Source: an uncultured Prevotella sp. | GTDB taxonomy: Bacteria; Bacteroidota; Bacteroidia; Bacteroidales; Bacteroidaceae | Length of the DNA: 7,947 nucleotides | Direction: 5' to 3' | NCBI GenBank assembly: GCA_934219025.1 | Contig: CAKQDG010000100.1 | Span: 1-7,947, forward strand | Shown: positions 7,006 to 7,947 of the stretch, one piece after another | How the letters are laid out: each line of letters starts with the position of its first letter | Numbering within the stretch: position 1 is the stretch's first letter | Translations under genes and position numbers: made by a program | The notes under the pieces: generated by a model | Databases searched by the model: none | Seen by the model: the letters and a program-made list of their open reading frames with translations, nothing else | What the model was told of the DNA's origin: nothing

Positions 7006-7146
7006 AACGATAAAACACCCTCACCAAGTAAAGCCCTCGTTCCTCGGGCTTGTCGATGTATTATCAGATTCCTTTACGAGAGCAAGCTCTCGACGGAAAT
7101 CTGACAATCCCTCGCCAATGCCTTTGGCATTTTTACTTGGTTTGGG
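6994..7146 (+). repeat. Structured intergenic element, copy A (cloverleaf-like fold)
   Basis: The copy starts with the head TTTTAGACAAAAAACG (6994-7009), running to CCC at 7020. A perfect 10-bp basal stem (ACCAAGTAAA 7023-7032 with TTTACTTGGT 7132-7141) encloses three hairpins. These are GCCC/GGGC 7033-7036/7046-7049; a long stem 7060-7070/7098-7108 capped by CGAGAGC-AA-GCTCTCG (7077-7092); and AATGCC-TTT-GGCATT (7117-7131). CCC 7018-7020 can extend the base by pairing with GGG 7144-7146. The head and the middle hairpin recur at 7842-7947. It could be a non-coding RNA, a small non-autonomous mobile element or a repeated extragenic palindrome; I recognise no named family. The strand is inferred from the order of the parts only. 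Confidence 0.55.
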
Positions 7147-7452
7147 CGATAAACATAAAAAACAACAAGCCTATAATATATCCTTTCGATAATATTCATT
7201 ATCACTCCATGTTCTGTATTATATATGGATTATGCAAAATATAGAACAAAGGAGATTATGTGTGAAATCTTTTAACTGAGTTATTCTCCCGAAATGTTAA
7301 ATCTACGTATGATTTCCCTTGCGAGAATGGATAATTTTCTGCGAAGAACACTTTTGCCGAAAATAAGCGAATTATGCAAATTTTCTGTAAGTCGCTGTTT
7401 GATAAGTGTATAGCCTCATTTTATGGCAGTGATGTGTCCTTCTTTTTTGATG

Positions 7453-7485
7453 AAGCAATGCTTTGGTTTGAAAGAAGCATTGCTT
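7453..7485. repeat. Perfect 11-bp inverted repeat AAGCAATGCTT
   Basis: AAGCAATGCTT (7453-7463) and AAGCATTGCTT (7475-7485) are perfect reverse complements around an 11-base loop. Each arm is itself nearly palindromic. No T-run follows directly, so a terminator role is weak. Confidence 0.55.
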
Positions 7486-7553
7486 TGCTCCCGACGAAGA
7501 GCGTTTCGCAACTTTGTATTTTTGAGATAATCGAACGAAAAAATGTAATGATT

Positions 7554-7584
7554 TTTGTATTTTGACAACAAAATGTTTATTTTG
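7554..7584 (+). promoter_or_regulatory. Possible weak promoter facing structured element copy B
   Basis: TTTG (7554-7557), 19 bases, then TTATTTTG (7577-7584) resemble the Bacteroidota consensus with one change at the second base of the -7 box. The 9-base direct repeat TATTTTGAC (7558-7566 and 7578-7586) lies in and around it. No protein gene follows within the window, so if it is active it would transcribe non-coding sequence leading to 7789-7947. In such T-rich DNA a chance match is quite possible. Confidence 0.25.
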
Positions 7585-7716
7585 ACGCTAATATCAATTC
7601 TCTGCCAAGAGAAAATCCATCGTGTTATGTACGGTTATACGTGAGGAAGAAGAAAAACGGAATGTTAAATCAAACGGGTCTGTTTCTTAATTAATCATAA
7701 AACAAATAATTTTTCC

Positions 7717-7752
7717 CTTCCTGTTCCAAAGGTGGAGGCGGGGCAGGGGAAG
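7717..7752. repeat. G-rich hairpin island in AT-rich DNA
   Basis: CTTCCTG (7717-7723) pairs with CAGGGGAAG (7744-7752) leaving two bulged Gs, and CC 7726-7727 pairs with GG 7731-7732. The right side (7731-7749) holds five runs of 2-4 Gs, compatible with a two-layer G-quadruplex. It stands out from the surrounding AT-rich sequence. Its role is unknown. Confidence 0.4.
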
Positions 7753-7788
7753 ATTATAAATCCGAAACTTGGATAAATATAAGGTTCA

Positions 7789-7947
7789 TCCGATATTTGG
7801 AGTGATAGTATTTATTATCGGAAGAAATCTCCTTGCCAACTTTTTAGACAAAAACCTACAAAACCCCCGATGTCGTTTTGCAAGCCTTCGGCTTACCTGT
7901 GTTGTGCCGGATGTGTCCTTTAGAGAGCAAGCTCTCTGTCGTCCACA
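7789..7947 (+). repeat. Structured intergenic element, copy B (truncated by the window end)
   Basis: A hairpin TCCGATA/TATCGGA (7789-7795/7816-7822) precedes the head TTTTAGACAAAAACC at 7842-7856, which runs to CCCCC at 7864-7868. Over 27 bases this head matches 6994-7020 at 23 positions. The hairpin AAGCC-TTC-GGCTT (7882-7894) then occupies the place of the first hairpin of copy A. CCTTTA (7917-7922) leads into GAGAGCAAGCTCTC (7923-7936), the same as in copy A. Head-to-CCTTTA spacing is 75 bases here and 77 in copy A. TGTG 7912-7915 with CACA 7944-7947 begins the outer stem; the rest lies beyond the window. Confidence 0.5.

Larger units (their letters stand above)
7142..7788. other. Long AT-rich non-coding stretch with scattered hairpins
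   Basis: No convincing protein gene is visible. Features include an imperfect 10-bp inverted repeat GTTCTGTATT/AATATAGAAC (7211-7220/7238-7247); AAAGGAG directly before a 5-codon ORF (7258-7275); the hairpin 7453-7485; a weak promoter at 7554-7584; a small TTCTCT/AGAGAA hairpin at 7598-7613; and a G-rich hairpin at 7717-7752. A 63-codon open frame at 7374-7565 has no recognisable features. The stretch may be a decayed gene or a spacer between two repeat copies. Confidence 0.5.

Noticed and set aside
7023..7141. tRNA or tmRNA reading of the cloverleaf-like fold
   Set aside because: No T-loop consensus, no 7-bp acceptor with CCA-like end, and arm sizes do not fit a tRNA.
6941..7146. Retron msr-msd region
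   Set aside because: No reverse transcriptase gene lies in the window and the typical msr start and flanking a1/a2 repeats are not evident; it cannot be fully excluded because the window ends at 7947.
7248..7275. AAAGGAG followed by a 5-codon ORF
   Set aside because: A good ribosome site by eye, but the frame stops after five codons and nothing follows it; possibly a remnant, not enough for a gene call.
7374..7565. 63-codon open frame on the + strand in the long intergenic region
   Set aside because: No signal peptide, recognisable motif, ribosome site or matching promoter; the protein is an unremarkable mix, and the frame contains the 7453-7485 inverted repeat, so it is probably chance.
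7023..7947. CRISPR array
   Set aside because: Only two copies of the repeat-like blocks, about 850 bases apart, with no regular spacers and no cas genes.

Overview
The window looks like chromosomal DNA from a member of the Bacteroidota, most likely a Prevotella-like Bacteroidales. Three lines of evidence support this. (i) Three promoters fit the Bacteroidota form TTTG-N19/20-TAnnTTTG. (ii) Two secreted proteins end in a type IX secretion (T9SS) C-terminal sorting domain. (iii) Shine-Dalgarno sequences are weak or absent, and the gaps between genes are long and AT-rich. The genus is an inference.

Layout. Positions 1-290 hold a hairpin, a promoter and a roughly 200-nt leader with small ORFs and stems. 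They lead into a short secreted lytic transglycosylase (291-725, + strand). A strong hairpin (758-814) serves as a shared terminator between this gene and the convergent operon on the - strand. That operon, read right to left, is a 637-residue secreted multi-domain beta protein without a sorting domain (3271-1358), then, 12 nt later, a 160-residue protein that is little more than two small beta units plus a T9SS sorting domain (1345-863). The operon has its own promoter at 3417-3447. The next gene upstream on the - strand is a roughly 1055-residue cell-surface adhesin-like T9SS cargo (6810-3643), with its own promoter (6867-6897) and terminator (3543-3591). It has a beta-propeller-like N-terminal region, fibronectin III domains, two jelly-roll (cleaved-adhesin/choice-of-anchor J) domains and a sorting domain.

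From 6898 to 7947 I see no convincing protein gene. This kilobase is rich in structure instead. Two collinear copies of the same non-coding element (about 6994-7146 and 7842-7947, the second cut by the window end) share a TTTTAGACAAAAA head that is 23/27 identical, then a short GC hairpin, then a CCTTTA plus GAGAGCAAGCTCTC hairpin at nearly the same spacing. The first copy can close into a cloverleaf-like fold with a 10-bp perfect basal stem. I do not recognise this family; it is the most likely place for something undescribed.

Together the proteins suggest an envelope or cell-surface locus: one peptidoglycan-active enzyme and three exported proteins, two of them routed through T9SS to the cell surface. 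No metabolic pathway or immune system is visible.
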